Part shown: in pieces, positions 8,099 through 16,334 of the stretch
Numbering within the stretch: the first letter of the stretch is position 1
Layout of the letters: each line of letters opens with the position of its first letter
Assembly (NCBI GenBank): GCA_965656535.1
Contig: CBFHKX010000003.1
Span: 310,001-374,000, forward strand
DNA from: Lishizhenia sp965656535
Lineage (GTDB): Bacteria; Bacteroidota; Bacteroidia; Flavobacteriales_D; Crocinitomicaceae
Direction of reading: 5' to 3'
Length of the DNA: 64,000 nt
Position numbers and translations under genes: made by a program
Notes under the pieces: generated by a model
Databases searched by the model: none
Seen by the model: only the letters and a program-made list of their open reading frames with translations
Told to the model about the DNA's origin: nothing

Positions 8099-8914
8099 CT
8101 ATAAAGAAAAAAGCTCTTTCATTCTTTTTTCGTAATTCTCGCGATAAACCGAACCAATATAAAACGTTTCGTTATTACTCATTGTTATAGAGGTATTGCT
8201 CGTTTTTCCTTTAATATTATCTAAAACAAAATTAATAGCAACACTTCTACTTATGCGAATAAATGTATCAGGTAGTTTAAGCAGTATATTAGCTAGAGAA
8301 TTATTGTAAAAATAGATTTTACCTAGTTTAGTGGTTACTCTTACATAATTTTTAGAGCCTTTAGATTGTTTTGTAAATTTATTTTTATGTAAATCGACTT
8401 CAATTATTAAAATATCTTCAAATTGAACTAGTTCTCGGTAATTTGGGTCGAGATTTTGCGCAGATAAGCTCACGCCATAATCAGTAAATAAAAATATCCC
8501 TGATTTTTGGAGTATTTTCTCCTGTACTTCTTGTTCGGTTTTGGATAGAATTAACAAGATATGTCGAAGTAATTCTTCTTCATCAATAAACGGTTTAGTT
8601 TTTACTAAATATAACTCTGGTTTGGAAGAAATTGCCTTTGTAAAGGTTGAAGAGTCATCAATATCCGTAAGAAATAGAAAAGGAATTTTAAATTTAGCGC
8701 TTAACTTCTTTCCTAAATCAATTCCATTTTTCTTCCCTTTAAGCTGGATATCTAATAAGACCAAATCCGGTTCTCTCTCAATAATCCTATCGTACGCTTC
8801 AAGAACGCTTGGAGTATATTCATCTACGCTGTAACCATGTTTAGTTAAAACAGCTGCTAATTTTTCATATAAAATTACTTCATCTTCAACAATAAGAATA
8901 TGTTTCGTATTCAT
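8099..8914 (-). CDS. LytTR-family response regulator
   Basis: The protein has 271 residues. The N-terminal receiver (about 1-120) has VEDE and phospho-acceptor D55 (LVLLDIQLKG) and the switch threonine in FLFLTDI. The C-terminal LytTR DNA-binding domain (about 165-270) is clear from FIRISRSVAINFVLDNI and FYIGSVYRENY. It lies 18 bp downstream of the histidine kinase gene on the same strand and forms an operon with it, controlled from the operator at 9881-9896. LytTR proteins bind paired direct repeats with a 21-bp period, and such a pair lies next to its 3' end at 8044-8073, in front of the lipoprotein gene. Confidence 0.9.
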   Translation of the reverse strand: MNTKHILIVEDEVILYEKLAAVLTKHGYSVDEYTPSVLEAYDRIIEREPDLVLLDIQLKGKKNGIDLGKKLSAKFKIPFLFLTDIDDSSTFTKAISSKPELYLVKTKPFIDEEELLRHILLILSKTEQEVQEKILQKSGIFLFTDYGVSLSAQNLDPNYRELVQFEDILIIEVDLHKNKFTKQSKGSKNYVRVTTKLGKIYFYNNSLANILLKLPDTFIRISRSVAINFVLDNIKGKTSNTSITMSNNETFYIGSVYRENYEKRMKELFSL

Positions 8915-8932
8915 AACCCAACTCTGCTATTT

Positions 8933-9814
8933 TTACCTTTCTAAGGTAATCAACATTTGCATACCTTGGTTATTATTAGTAATTAGTTTAGCGTCAATTT
9001 GTTTGCATAAATTTTTAACTAGTCGTAATCCCTTTTGAGTACTACTGCTGCGTTTTACACTTAACTGTTTTGTTTTATTTTTTTCAACTATTTTCAGGAT
9101 TACAGATTTATTGGATTCTTCTAGGCTTACGAAGATATTCGGAATTCCATAAAATGAAGCATGAGCAATAGAGTTGGTTATAAATTCATTCAATATCATA
9201 CCTAAAACACACGTTTTATTAATGTCAATATGTATAGATGTTTTCATTTCGGTTTGAAAAAACACTTTATCTCCGCCGAAAGACTGTGTTGTTTTCAGAA
9301 GTAGGTCAGAAAGATAATCTTTAAGAGCGATACTGTTTTTACTCTCATTTATAACAAGAGATTCATGGATTTTATAGAAAGAATATAATTTACTTTGAAC
9401 ATCTGCTAAATTCGCTTTCACTTCTTCAGAAGTAGTTACTTCTTTTTTTTTTGAAATAAAGTAGTCAATTGCACCTAAATTATTCTTTATTCTGTGGTTA
9501 CTCTCTAAATACAAATTTTTGTATTTGGCTATTTTTTTTCTGATAACAATTATCAAAAATATCAGTACTACTAGCGCAATTATTGCAACAAGAGATAATA
9601 CAAAGATAAGATCATCATTCTTTTTTTGAATTTTCGCAGCTCTTTGCTCAATGATACTTTTTTCAAGTTTAATATCAGATATAAGCTTGGAAGACTGATC
9701 GTTTATATAAACGATTTCTTTTGTTGGTTCATTTAATTGGATAAATAACGGACCAGCACTCATATTAAAACAAATAAAAGCGCACATTACTGAAGTTAAA
9801 AAAAATCTACACAT
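8933..9814 (-). CDS. Membrane sensor histidine kinase, HisKA_2 type
   Basis: The protein has 293 residues: a signal sequence or first membrane segment (about 1-20), a short periplasmic part (about 21-68), one membrane segment (about 69-91), then the kinase. The phospho-acceptor motif is NHRIKNNL (H107), typical of HisKA_2, and the ATPase N-box is LNEFITNSIAHA. The G-box region is degenerate, with KGLRLVKNLCKQI in place of a canonical GxGxG, but such shortened lids occur in this family. The sensor part is too small to hold a known sensory domain, so an accessory sensor is possible. It forms an operon with the LytTR regulator. Confidence 0.85.
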   Translation of the reverse strand: MCRFFLTSVMCAFICFNMSAGPLFIQLNEPTKEIVYINDQSSKLISDIKLEKSIIEQRAAKIQKKNDDLIFVLSLVAIIALVVLIFLIIVIRKKIAKYKNLYLESNHRIKNNLGAIDYFISKKKEVTTSEEVKANLADVQSKLYSFYKIHESLVINESKNSIALKDYLSDLLLKTTQSFGGDKVFFQTEMKTSIHIDINKTCVLGMILNEFITNSIAHASFYGIPNIFVSLEESNKSVILKIVEKNKTKQLSVKRSSSTQKGLRLVKNLCKQIDAKLITNNNQGMQMLITLER

Positions 9815-9850
9815 AACAATAAAACTTTTCGATTAAATACTATTACATGA

Positions 9851-9858
9851 TAAAGGTA
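9851..9858 (-). promoter_or_regulatory. -7 box of the kinase-LytTR operon (TACCTTTA)
   Basis: It matches TAnnTTTG at 7 of 8 positions on the minus strand. It sits exactly 22 bases downstream of the operator at 9881-9896, as the boxes of sRNA A and B do relative to theirs. I located it by predicting its place from those two promoters. Confidence 0.55.
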
Positions 9859-9880
9859 TATCTAACCAAACGTTCATTTA

Positions 9881-9896
9881 TAGTAGATTTCTACTA
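9881..9896. promoter_or_regulatory. Operator copy C, inverted repeat TAGTAGATTTCTACTA
   Basis: Identical over all 16 bases to the copy at 7592-7607. It lies upstream of the HisKA_2 kinase-LytTR operon, where it overlaps the -33 position. Confidence 0.75.
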
Positions 9897-9906
9897 TGGC
9901 ACAAAA

Positions 9907-10719
9907 TTATTCTAGAAACTGCTCCCTAATATCATTGTAGCATGTAAACCGAATTGTATACTGATTGCAGTCTTCAAGCTCAAAATAGCGGTGCTCTCCT
10001 ACTCTGTTTTCAAGTTCTATAACTGTTTTAATTTTTTTTTGCTCAATATTTTCTAATCGAGATAACTCTTCTTGCCATCTTAATCTATTTAAAACAATAC
10101 CAAAGCTATTTAAATAAGTAGGTTTTTGTAAATCACTATTTAGTTTAACAAAAACAATTTCGTTGCCAAATAAATTAACAGTAGCCATATATTCTGAAAC
10201 ACGTATTGGAAGTACGTCAAAGTAATTTTCATAGAAACGAAGGGTTTCTGGTATACTTTTCACATGAATAAAGAGCTGAAAGTTGGGTGGATTTTTTTTC
10301 CTCTTTTTAAGTCGTTTTTCAAAATTATCTAAAATAATACCCTTATCTCTTGGCTTAAGTTGAGGTATTGCATCATTAATATCAACCCAACCCAACCAAT
10401 CAAATTTATACGGTTCTTTCAAATCAATAACACCTTTATCCACCTCAGAAAGAAAAAAATGAGTTGATATCATAATATTACTTCTATACTCAATAGCGGA
10501 GTGTACAAGATGTGTTTCTCTTTTAACCAAGTCGATATTTGCTTCTTCCTTTGCTTCTCTTTTTATTGCTTCAAAGCTAGATTCGTTTTTACCTATTGTA
10601 CCTCCAACAAAGGTGTATCTGTTGTCTAACTTCTTGGTTCTTAATACTAAAATCTTATTTCCTGAAAAAGCAATTAACCTTGCTTTATTTTTTACTTGTG
10701 TATACTCGTTAGAAGGCAT
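9907..10719 (-). CDS. Nudix hydrolase fused to a VOC/glyoxalase-like domain
   Basis: The protein has 270 residues. The N-terminal part carries a Nudix box at 40-62 (G40, E46, R54-E55, E58-E59, ending ANI where the consensus has GU), so the catalytic glutamates are present and the late glycine is replaced by alanine. From about residue 145 the sequence changes to QLFIHVKSIPETLRFYENYF and similar strands, which resembles a vicinal-oxygen-chelate/glyoxalase-type fold. No obvious metal-binding triad stands out there, so this half may bind rather than catalyse. The substrate is unknown. It is divergent from the glutaminase gene at 10815. Confidence 0.7.
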   Translation of the reverse strand: MPSNEYTQVKNKARLIAFSGNKILVLRTKKLDNRYTFVGGTIGKNESSFEAIKREAKEEANIDLVKRETHLVHSAIEYRSNIMISTHFFLSEVDKGVIDLKEPYKFDWLGWVDINDAIPQLKPRDKGIILDNFEKRLKKRKKNPPNFQLFIHVKSIPETLRFYENYFDVLPIRVSEYMATVNLFGNEIVFVKLNSDLQKPTYLNSFGIVLNRLRWQEELSRLENIEQKKIKTVIELENRVGEHRYFELEDCNQYTIRFTCYNDIREQFLE

Positions 10720-10814
10720 TTAACTTAAATTAAAAAGATGAAGATACTATTAAAGTTTAAAGGTAAATCATTATAGAACCACTCTTTTAGAACTTTTTTT
10801 TTATTTTTATTCTT

Positions 10815-11387
10815 ATGATATTAATTGTGAATTGTGGGAGTACAAAAGTTCCTCAAATAGAGGAAATAACTGATAGTTTCGAAGATTACACTACGCTTTC
10901 TATGTATGACTTTTCTAATGAAGATTTCACAAAATATATTGGAATTATTATTTCTGGGGCACCACTTTTACTTTCTCAGCTCAATCCAGAACCTTATTTA
11001 TTGGCCTTTGAAAAAATAAAAACAATAAATATCCCTGTATTGGGTATCTGTTTTGGTCATCAAATAATAGGTATGCTTCATGGAGCAAGGATTGCGTTAC
11101 AAAAGGAAGAAAGAGACTGGACAGACATTAGTTTTTTCAAAGAAAGTAAGCTGCTTAAAAGTATACCTAATGAATGCTTAATGATGCAGGATCACTGTGA
11201 ATCTATCTCTATTCCTAATAATTTTTCACTTCTTGGTTCTTCTGACAACTGTGTTAATGAGGCTATGCAACACAATTCTAAACCATTATTTGGCGTGCAA
11301 TTTCATCCAGAAGTTTCGGGCAACCTAGGTACTCGATTAATTGAGAACTTTATATCTATTTGTACAGAATTAAAGGCGCAAAGCTAG
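10815..11387 (+). CDS. Stand-alone class I glutamine amidotransferase (GuaA-glutaminase-like)
   Basis: The protein has 190 residues with the complete triad of class I glutaminases: the nucleophile C79 in GICFGHQ, and H164 and E166 in FHPEV. It resembles the glutaminase domain of GMP synthase, but no synthetase domain follows. It may supply ammonia to a separate partner or act on another gamma-glutamyl compound. The start ATG is preceded by TATTTTTA (10802-10809), a near-consensus -7 box only 5 bases upstream. The 3' end overlaps that of the GAPDH gene by 18 bases. Family is clear, substrate is not. Confidence 0.75.
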   Translation: MILIVNCGSTKVPQIEEITDSFEDYTTLSMYDFSNEDFTKYIGIIISGAPLLLSQLNPEPYLLAFEKIKTINIPVLGICFGHQIIGMLHGARIALQKEERDWTDISFFKESKLLKSIPNECLMMQDHCESISIPNNFSLLGSSDNCVNEAMQHNSKPLFGVQFHPEVSGNLGTRLIENFISICTELKAQS

Positions 11388-12362
11388 GTCAATTAATCTG
11401 TTACTATATCCAGCTTCATTATCATACCACCCTACAATCTTTATCATATTCCCCACAACACTTGTAAGCAAAGAATCAAAAATACAACTATGCGAATTAC
11501 CTATAATATCAGTAGATACGATAGGATCTGTGATATAAGAAAGTATACCTTTTAAATTTTCTTCTGAAGCCTTCTTAAAATGATTATTTATCTCTTCTAT
11601 GGAAGGAGGGTTACTTTTCACATTTATTGTTAAATCTGTTAGCGAACCATTTGGAACAGGAACACGAATACCCGCACCTCCCATATGGCCTTCTAACTCA
11701 GGGAAAATCTTAGTAAGTGCCTTAGCAGCTCCAGTTGTAGTAGGAACAATAGATTGCGCTGCAGCTCTTGCTCTTCTTAAATCGTTATGTGGTGCATCAT
11801 GCAATTTTTGATCAGTAGTATAACTATGTACGGTAGTGATATATGCTGATTCGATTGAGCATAATTCTTTGATCAATTTAATCATAGGAGCAGCACTATT
11901 TGTGGTACAACTCGCGTTACTTATAATCCTATCATTTGGCGATAATAAATTGTCGTTCACACCTAAAACCAATGTCTTTACATCTTCGCTTTTCGAGGGA
12001 GCGCTAATAATTACTTTCTGAGCACCTCCAATAAAATGTTTACTTGCTAATTCTTTTGTTCTGAACAACCCTGTAGATTCTAGAACAATATTAACGCCGT
12101 ATTTTCTCCATTGAATATCTTCTGGATTCTTTTCAGAAATAAATACGATGCGCTTACCATTTTCAAAAACTATGCAATTTTTTTGAACACTAAAAGAATG
12201 TTTCAAACCTCTATGCACACTATCATACTTGAAAAGGTGTGCTAATGTATCTATATCAGCAAGGTCATTAACCACAGCAACATCAATTGAGTTGTTTTCT
12301 AAACTTAAACGAGTAAAATATCGTCCAATTCTACCAAAACCATTTACACCAATAATCTGCAT
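11370..12362 (-). CDS. gap: Glyceraldehyde-3-phosphate dehydrogenase (phosphorylating type)
   Basis: It oxidises glyceraldehyde-3-phosphate to 1,3-bisphosphoglycerate with NAD in glycolysis, or runs the reverse in gluconeogenesis. The Rossmann motif GVNGFGRIGR is at the N-terminus. The catalytic Cys is in ASCTTN, the catalytic His in TTVHSYTTDQ, and WYDNEAGYS lies near the C-terminus. I prefer the ATG at 12362 (MQIIGVNGFG, 330 aa) over the longer frame that starts with TTG at 12383, because family members begin just before the Rossmann motif. ND in VVNDLAD is the usual NAD-selecting aspartate. A -7 box TAGCTTTG lies at 12414-12421. A second gap gene elsewhere is possible. Confidence 0.9.
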   Translation of the reverse strand: MQIIGVNGFGRIGRYFTRLSLENNSIDVAVVNDLADIDTLAHLFKYDSVHRGLKHSFSVQKNCIVFENGKRIVFISEKNPEDIQWRKYGVNIVLESTGLFRTKELASKHFIGGAQKVIISAPSKSEDVKTLVLGVNDNLLSPNDRIISNASCTTNSAAPMIKLIKELCSIESAYITTVHSYTTDQKLHDAPHNDLRRARAAAQSIVPTTTGAAKALTKIFPELEGHMGGAGIRVPVPNGSLTDLTINVKSNPPSIEEINNHFKKASEENLKGILSYITDPIVSTDIIGNSHSCIFDSLLTSVVGNMIKIVGWYDNEAGYSNRLIDLALRL

Positions 12363-12413
12363 ATTTCTTTTTGTATTTAACAATTAAATTTAAAAGAGGT
12401 TTAAAATAATTAG

Positions 12414-12421
12414 CAAAGCTA
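12414..12421 (-). promoter_or_regulatory. Putative -7 box of gap (TAGCTTTG)
   Basis: Exact TAnnTTTG on the minus strand, about 50 bases before the ATG. No TTTG at -33 was found, so confidence is limited. Confidence 0.35.
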
Positions 12422-12467
12422 AGAATCCATATAGGATAAATGATTACATTTAAGAAAAAGATAAAAT

Positions 12468-13418
12468 ATGGAACAAGAAAATGCTATTTTTTACGGAGTT
12501 GTAATTGCTGTAATTGCATTACTGCTCTATAAAAGTGTAATAATTGTGAGAGAACAAACCTCTGCAGTTGTAGAGCGGTTAGGTAAATTTCATTCGATTA
12601 AACCTTCGGGTTTTCATTTAATTATACCTTTTATTGATAATAGAGTAAGTCTTATGAACTTAAGAGTTCAACAGCTTGATGTAGCTGTGGAAACAAAGAC
12701 AATGGATGATGTTTTTGTGAACCTAAAAGTTTCTGTTCAATTCAAAGTTACTAGAGACAAAGTTAAAGATGCTTTTTACTCGCTTGACAATCCTAGAGGG
12801 CAAATTGCATCTTATGTTTTTGACGATGTACGTGCTGAGGTTCCGAAGTTAGAATTAGATGATGTTTTTGCTAAAAAAGATGATATTGCAATGGCTGTTA
12901 GGCAAAATATTGCTGATATAATGGAAGAGTACGGCTATTCAATCATAAAAACACTTATTACAGATATTGATCCAGACCATAAAGTTAAGGAGTCTATGAA
13001 TAGAATAAATGCAGCAAAAAGAGATAAGGAAGCTGCAATGGAAGTTGCTGCAGCAAATAAAATTAAGATAATTGCAGAAGCAGAAGCAGAAGCAGAATCA
13101 AAAAGACTCTCAGGTGAAGGTATCGCTCAGCAACGTTTAGAAATTGTACGTGGATTTAAAGAATCGGTTGAGGACTTTCAAAAGTCGCTTAAGAATGTTA
13201 CACACGAAGAAGTAATGCAGTTTGTTTTACTGACGCAGTATTTTGACACTATTAACAACGTAGGCTCAAATTCTAAAAACACTTCTATACTGATTCCTCA
13301 TTCTCCAGGTGCAATGAAGGATTTTCAAGACCAAATAATTAAGGGTACTTTTATTGGAGAAAAACTAAATCAATACACTGCAGCAGATGGAGAAACAGAC
13401 ACTGAAATAAAGGATTAA
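12468..13418 (+). CDS. SPFH/stomatin-like membrane protein (QmcA-like)
   Basis: The protein has 316 residues. One N-terminal membrane segment (about 7-26) precedes a Band 7/SPFH domain (about 27-200) with the typical run VREQTSAVVERLGKF. A helical, alanine- and glutamate-rich segment follows (AEAEAEAESKRLSGEGIAQQR, about 205-225), the oligomerising part of stomatins. Such proteins scaffold membrane microdomains and often control proteases such as FtsH. No NfeD partner is seen next to it. A hairpin terminator follows at 13437-13461. Confidence 0.85.
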   Translation: MEQENAIFYGVVIAVIALLLYKSVIIVREQTSAVVERLGKFHSIKPSGFHLIIPFIDNRVSLMNLRVQQLDVAVETKTMDDVFVNLKVSVQFKVTRDKVKDAFYSLDNPRGQIASYVFDDVRAEVPKLELDDVFAKKDDIAMAVRQNIADIMEEYGYSIIKTLITDIDPDHKVKESMNRINAAKRDKEAAMEVAAANKIKIIAEAEAEAESKRLSGEGIAQQRLEIVRGFKESVEDFQKSLKNVTHEEVMQFVLLTQYFDTINNVGSNSKNTSILIPHSPGAMKDFQDQIIKGTFIGEKLNQYTAADGETDTEIKD

Positions 13419-13436
13419 CTACAACTACCCAAAAGG

Positions 13437-13467
13437 AAAGATGCACAATTTGTGTGTCTTTTTTTTA
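13437..13467 (+). terminator. Intrinsic terminator after the SPFH gene
   Basis: AAAGATGCACA and TGTGTGTCTTT pair over 11 bp with two G-U pairs around a 3-base loop, then a T-run. A GTG at 13452, an alternative start for ogt, lies inside this hairpin, which favours the later ATG. Confidence 0.65.
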
Positions 13468-13475
13468 TTTCTAAC

Positions 13476-13997
13476 ATGATAAATTCTAGTCCAAAAGCGC
13501 AAGATAGTATGCTAATTAAATCTCCAATTGGCATAATTTACGCGGAAGCTTCAAAAAACTTTCTATTAAGACTCAATTTCTTAAAATCCTCGGAGAATTT
13601 AAGTCCAACTCAATTTTCAAGTTCAAATTCAATTCTTAACCAATTAAAACGAGAACTAAATCAGTATTTTGATGGTAAACGTAGACAATTTAACTTACCA
13701 TATATACCTCCAACTACTCCATTTTCTATAAACGTTTTAGAAAAGGTGAAATCTATTCCTTTTGGCGAAACAATCAGCTATACAAAACTTGCAGAAAATT
13801 CAGGAAATATTAAAAGTATACGAGCAGTTGCTAATGTAAACGCCAATAATAATTTGTTAATTGTAATTCCTTGTCACCGCGTAATAGGTATAAACAATGA
13901 CCTAGCGGGTTATGCTGGCGGTTTAAGTAGAAAAGAATGGCTATTACAGCATGAGCTAAAATATACGAACAAAGCGTATCAAACCTCTTTATTTTAA
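13476..13997 (+). CDS. ogt: Methylated-DNA-[protein]-cysteine S-methyltransferase
   Basis: This suicide enzyme moves the methyl group from O6-methylguanine in DNA to its own cysteine. The active-site motif PCHRVIG is present, with the preceding helix-turn-helix region (FGETISYTKLAE, IRAVANVNANN). The ATG at 13476 (173 aa) is preferred to GTG at 13452, which lies in the terminator. The protein ends in QTSLF, which resembles the bacterial sliding-clamp-binding pentapeptide (QLSLF-like). It is convergent with DNA polymerase IV, whose C-terminus (QLKLL) is of similar type, so this is a small DNA-repair pair. Confidence 0.88.
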   Translation: MINSSPKAQDSMLIKSPIGIIYAEASKNFLLRLNFLKSSENLSPTQFSSSNSILNQLKRELNQYFDGKRRQFNLPYIPPTTPFSINVLEKVKSIPFGETISYTKLAENSGNIKSIRAVANVNANNNLLIVIPCHRVIGINNDLAGYAGGLSRKEWLLQHELKYTNKAYQTSLF

Positions 13998-14014
13998 GCA
14001 AATTTTAAGCAAAT

Positions 14015-15112
14015 TTAAAGCAACTTAAGTTGACTTGACTCTGACTCATCTACTTTATCTTTATCTTCAGTAAGAGCATCTGTAAAACTACTTATAGAAG
14101 CTCCAATTAATCTCACTGGTAATTCAGTTGTGTAATTATGCACAAGTAACTTATTCAATGTAATTAACAATTTCGATTTGCTTGTAAGCACGTTTTGAAA
14201 GGTTTTTGCTCGTGTAATTTGTGTGAAATTTGAAAATTTAATTTTTAAATAAACGGTTTTGCCCTCTTTATCATTGGCTTTATAACGATTCCACAAAATG
14301 TCAACCACCTTTTTTAGTTCTGATTTTAATAAAACCAAATCAGTTGTGTTTTCTTCAAAAGTTCGTTCCGTTCCTATACTTTTTCTACTTCTATTTGATT
14401 TTACAGGCCTATCATCTATACCTCTTGCGATTGAATAAAAAAACTTACCTGACTTTCCGAAGTATGTAATCAATTCTTGAAGTGAAAAACGCAGAAGATC
14501 TTTTCCATAAATAATTCCCAATTCTTTCATTTTTTCAGCAGTAACCTTTCCAACTCCGAAAAACTTTTTAACCGGCAAAGACTTTACAAAGTTAAACCCA
14601 TCGGCGGGTTCTATTATAAATAAACCATCAGGTTTGTCCATATCCGAAGCAATTTTAGCTAAAAACTTATTGTAGGAAACACCGGCACTTGCAATAAGAT
14701 TAAGCTCATTTTTTATGTCGTTTTTAATTGAATTAGCAATATAGGTAGCAGATTTTTCATTACAACCAGTTACATCTAAAAACGCTTCGTCTAAAGACAA
14801 TGGTTCTATTTCGGTGGTATATCTTGAAAAGATCTCATGAATCTCGTTAGAAACCAACTTATAATCATCAAAATTAGGTTTAACAAAAATCAGTGTAGAG
14901 CAAAGCTGTTTGGCTAATTTACCGTTCATGGCTGACTTCACACCGTAATGTCTAGCTTCATAACTTGCTGCAGCTATAACTCCGCGTTCACCACCACCGC
15001 CAACAGCAACTGGTTTATTACGTAAACTTGGATTATTACGCTGTTCAACTGACGCATAGAAAGCATCCATATCAATATGTATTATTTTTCTATGTTCTTT
15101 TTTCTCATTCAC
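14015..15112 (-). CDS. dinB: DNA polymerase IV (Y family)
   Basis: An error-prone translesion polymerase of 365 residues, the usual size. The palm motifs with catalytic acids are clear: HIDMDAFYASVEQ near the N-terminus and LSLDEAFLDVTG at about 104-115. The steric region DKPDG and the helix-hairpin-helix segment FFGVGKVTAEKM follow, then a little-finger domain. The C-terminal QLKLL is a plausible sliding-clamp contact. The start is GTG at 15110-15112, since no in-frame ATG precedes the first palm motif. No LexA-type operator was recognised upstream. Confidence 0.92.
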   Translation of the reverse strand: MNEKKEHRKIIHIDMDAFYASVEQRNNPSLRNKPVAVGGGGERGVIAAASYEARHYGVKSAMNGKLAKQLCSTLIFVKPNFDDYKLVSNEIHEIFSRYTTEIEPLSLDEAFLDVTGCNEKSATYIANSIKNDIKNELNLIASAGVSYNKFLAKIASDMDKPDGLFIIEPADGFNFVKSLPVKKFFGVGKVTAEKMKELGIIYGKDLLRFSLQELITYFGKSGKFFYSIARGIDDRPVKSNRSRKSIGTERTFEENTTDLVLLKSELKKVVDILWNRYKANDKEGKTVYLKIKFSNFTQITRAKTFQNVLTSKSKLLITLNKLLVHNYTTELPVRLIGASISSFTDALTEDKDKVDESESSQLKLL

Positions 15113-15179
15113 CTTGTAAAATTAAAGATTAATTATTGTAAAGAGGAAGCTTTAATAGATAGTAAATTAGAAATCTCTA

Positions 15180-15212
15180 TTTGCACAATCTGGAAAAAAA
15201 AGATTATTTTTA
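15180..15212 (+). promoter_or_regulatory. Promoter TTTG-N21-TATTTTTA of the esterase gene
   Basis: TTTG at 15180-15183 and TATTTTTA at 15205-15212. The box ends 3 bases before the ATG at 15216, so the mRNA should start at or within a few bases of the start codon. Confidence 0.45.
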
Positions 15213-15215
15213 AGC

Positions 15216-16334
15216 ATGAAAACGATAATAATCACATGCTTTGCACTTTTTAGTTTGTCATTCTCATTTGCGCAACAAACTACTGAAACAATTAATATTG
15301 ACGGAGTAACTCGACAATACATCCAATATTTACCTGCAAACTTTAATGCTTCAACAGAGTCTCTTCCATCGGTAATCATTCTTCATGGTTTAGGAGGAAC
15401 AAATACCCAAATGGCTACCGCAGGATTTAATTTAATAGCAGATACTGCGAGGTGCATTGTTTATTATCCACAGGGTCTTCCAAATCTTTTTGGACAGAAT
15501 GCATGGAATAATGGAACTGCAGCTTCTTCTACTGCAAATGATATCGACTTCATGAATTTTTTAATGGATAAATCTCTCAGCGATTTCAATGCTGATATAA
15601 CGAGACAATACGTAACCGGCTTTTCTATGGGAAGTATAATGAGTTACCATTTAGCCTGTAATTTAAATAATCGAGTTGCAGCAATTGGAGCTATGGCTGG
15701 TCCAATGAGCACATCAGATTTAAATGCTTGTAATCCTTCGTATTCTACTCCTATCATTCATTTGCATGGAACGAATGACGCAACTGTTCCTTACAACTCA
15801 AACGCTTTACCTTCCTTATCTCTAGTCACTGAAACACTAGATTTTTGGAAAAATCAAAAAAACTGTGGAACAACCCAAGATTCAACGCGAATTACAGATA
15901 GTGCTAATGATGGACTAACAACAGATCGATTTGTGTATAATGACTGCAATGCTGACGGAAGTTTGGAGCATTGGAGAATTAATGGAGGTGGACACGACTA
16001 TTACGTTGAACCACTAAATGATTTTTCGCATGCAATTGAAGTATGGCTTTTCTTAAGAAAATGGTCGCATCCAAATCCTTTATCTCCTTCGGTAAATGTA
16101 ATTAATGAGAATTTAGATCTAACCATCTTCCCTAACCCGGCAACTGATTATATTGAAATAGAACTTACAAACCAACAGCTTCTAGGTGTCCAATTAATAT
16201 CACAAGAAGGTAAGCAAATTATGATTGGAGTCGAGAATCCTTTTCCAATTGCTCAATTAGAGAATGGCATTTACTATTTAAAGGTAAAAACAGATAAATC
16301 AGCTCTTACAAAGAGGATTGTTGTGCAACATTAA
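15216..16334 (+). CDS. Secreted LpqC/PHB-depolymerase-like esterase with type IX sorting domain
   Basis: The protein has 372 residues. A signal peptide (1-19, ending SFA) leads to an alpha/beta-hydrolase domain of the carbohydrate esterase 1/poly(hydroxyalkanoate) depolymerase type: oxyanion region ILHGLGG, nucleophile S138 in GFSMGS, acid D188 in HGTNDATVPY, and histidine H260 in GGGHDYY. From about residue 300 it has a type A T9SS C-terminal domain (IFPNPATDYIEIEL ... GIYYLKVKTD ... KRIVV), which directs export across the outer membrane. It probably cleaves ester bonds of polymers such as feruloylated or acetylated glycans; the substrate is not evident. Confidence 0.85.
   Translation: MKTIIITCFALFSLSFSFAQQTTETINIDGVTRQYIQYLPANFNASTESLPSVIILHGLGGTNTQMATAGFNLIADTARCIVYYPQGLPNLFGQNAWNNGTAASSTANDIDFMNFLMDKSLSDFNADITRQYVTGFSMGSIMSYHLACNLNNRVAAIGAMAGPMSTSDLNACNPSYSTPIIHLHGTNDATVPYNSNALPSLSLVTETLDFWKNQKNCGTTQDSTRITDSANDGLTTDRFVYNDCNADGSLEHWRINGGGHDYYVEPLNDFSHAIEVWLFLRKWSHPNPLSPSVNVINENLDLTIFPNPATDYIEIELTNQQLLGVQLISQEGKQIMIGVENPFPIAQLENGIYYLKVKTDKSALTKRIVVQH

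Noticed and set aside
13452..13475. GTG start giving eight more residues to Ogt
   Set aside because: The GTG is in the terminator hairpin of the SPFH gene, and the added residues (MCLFFISN) do not fit the family N-terminus.
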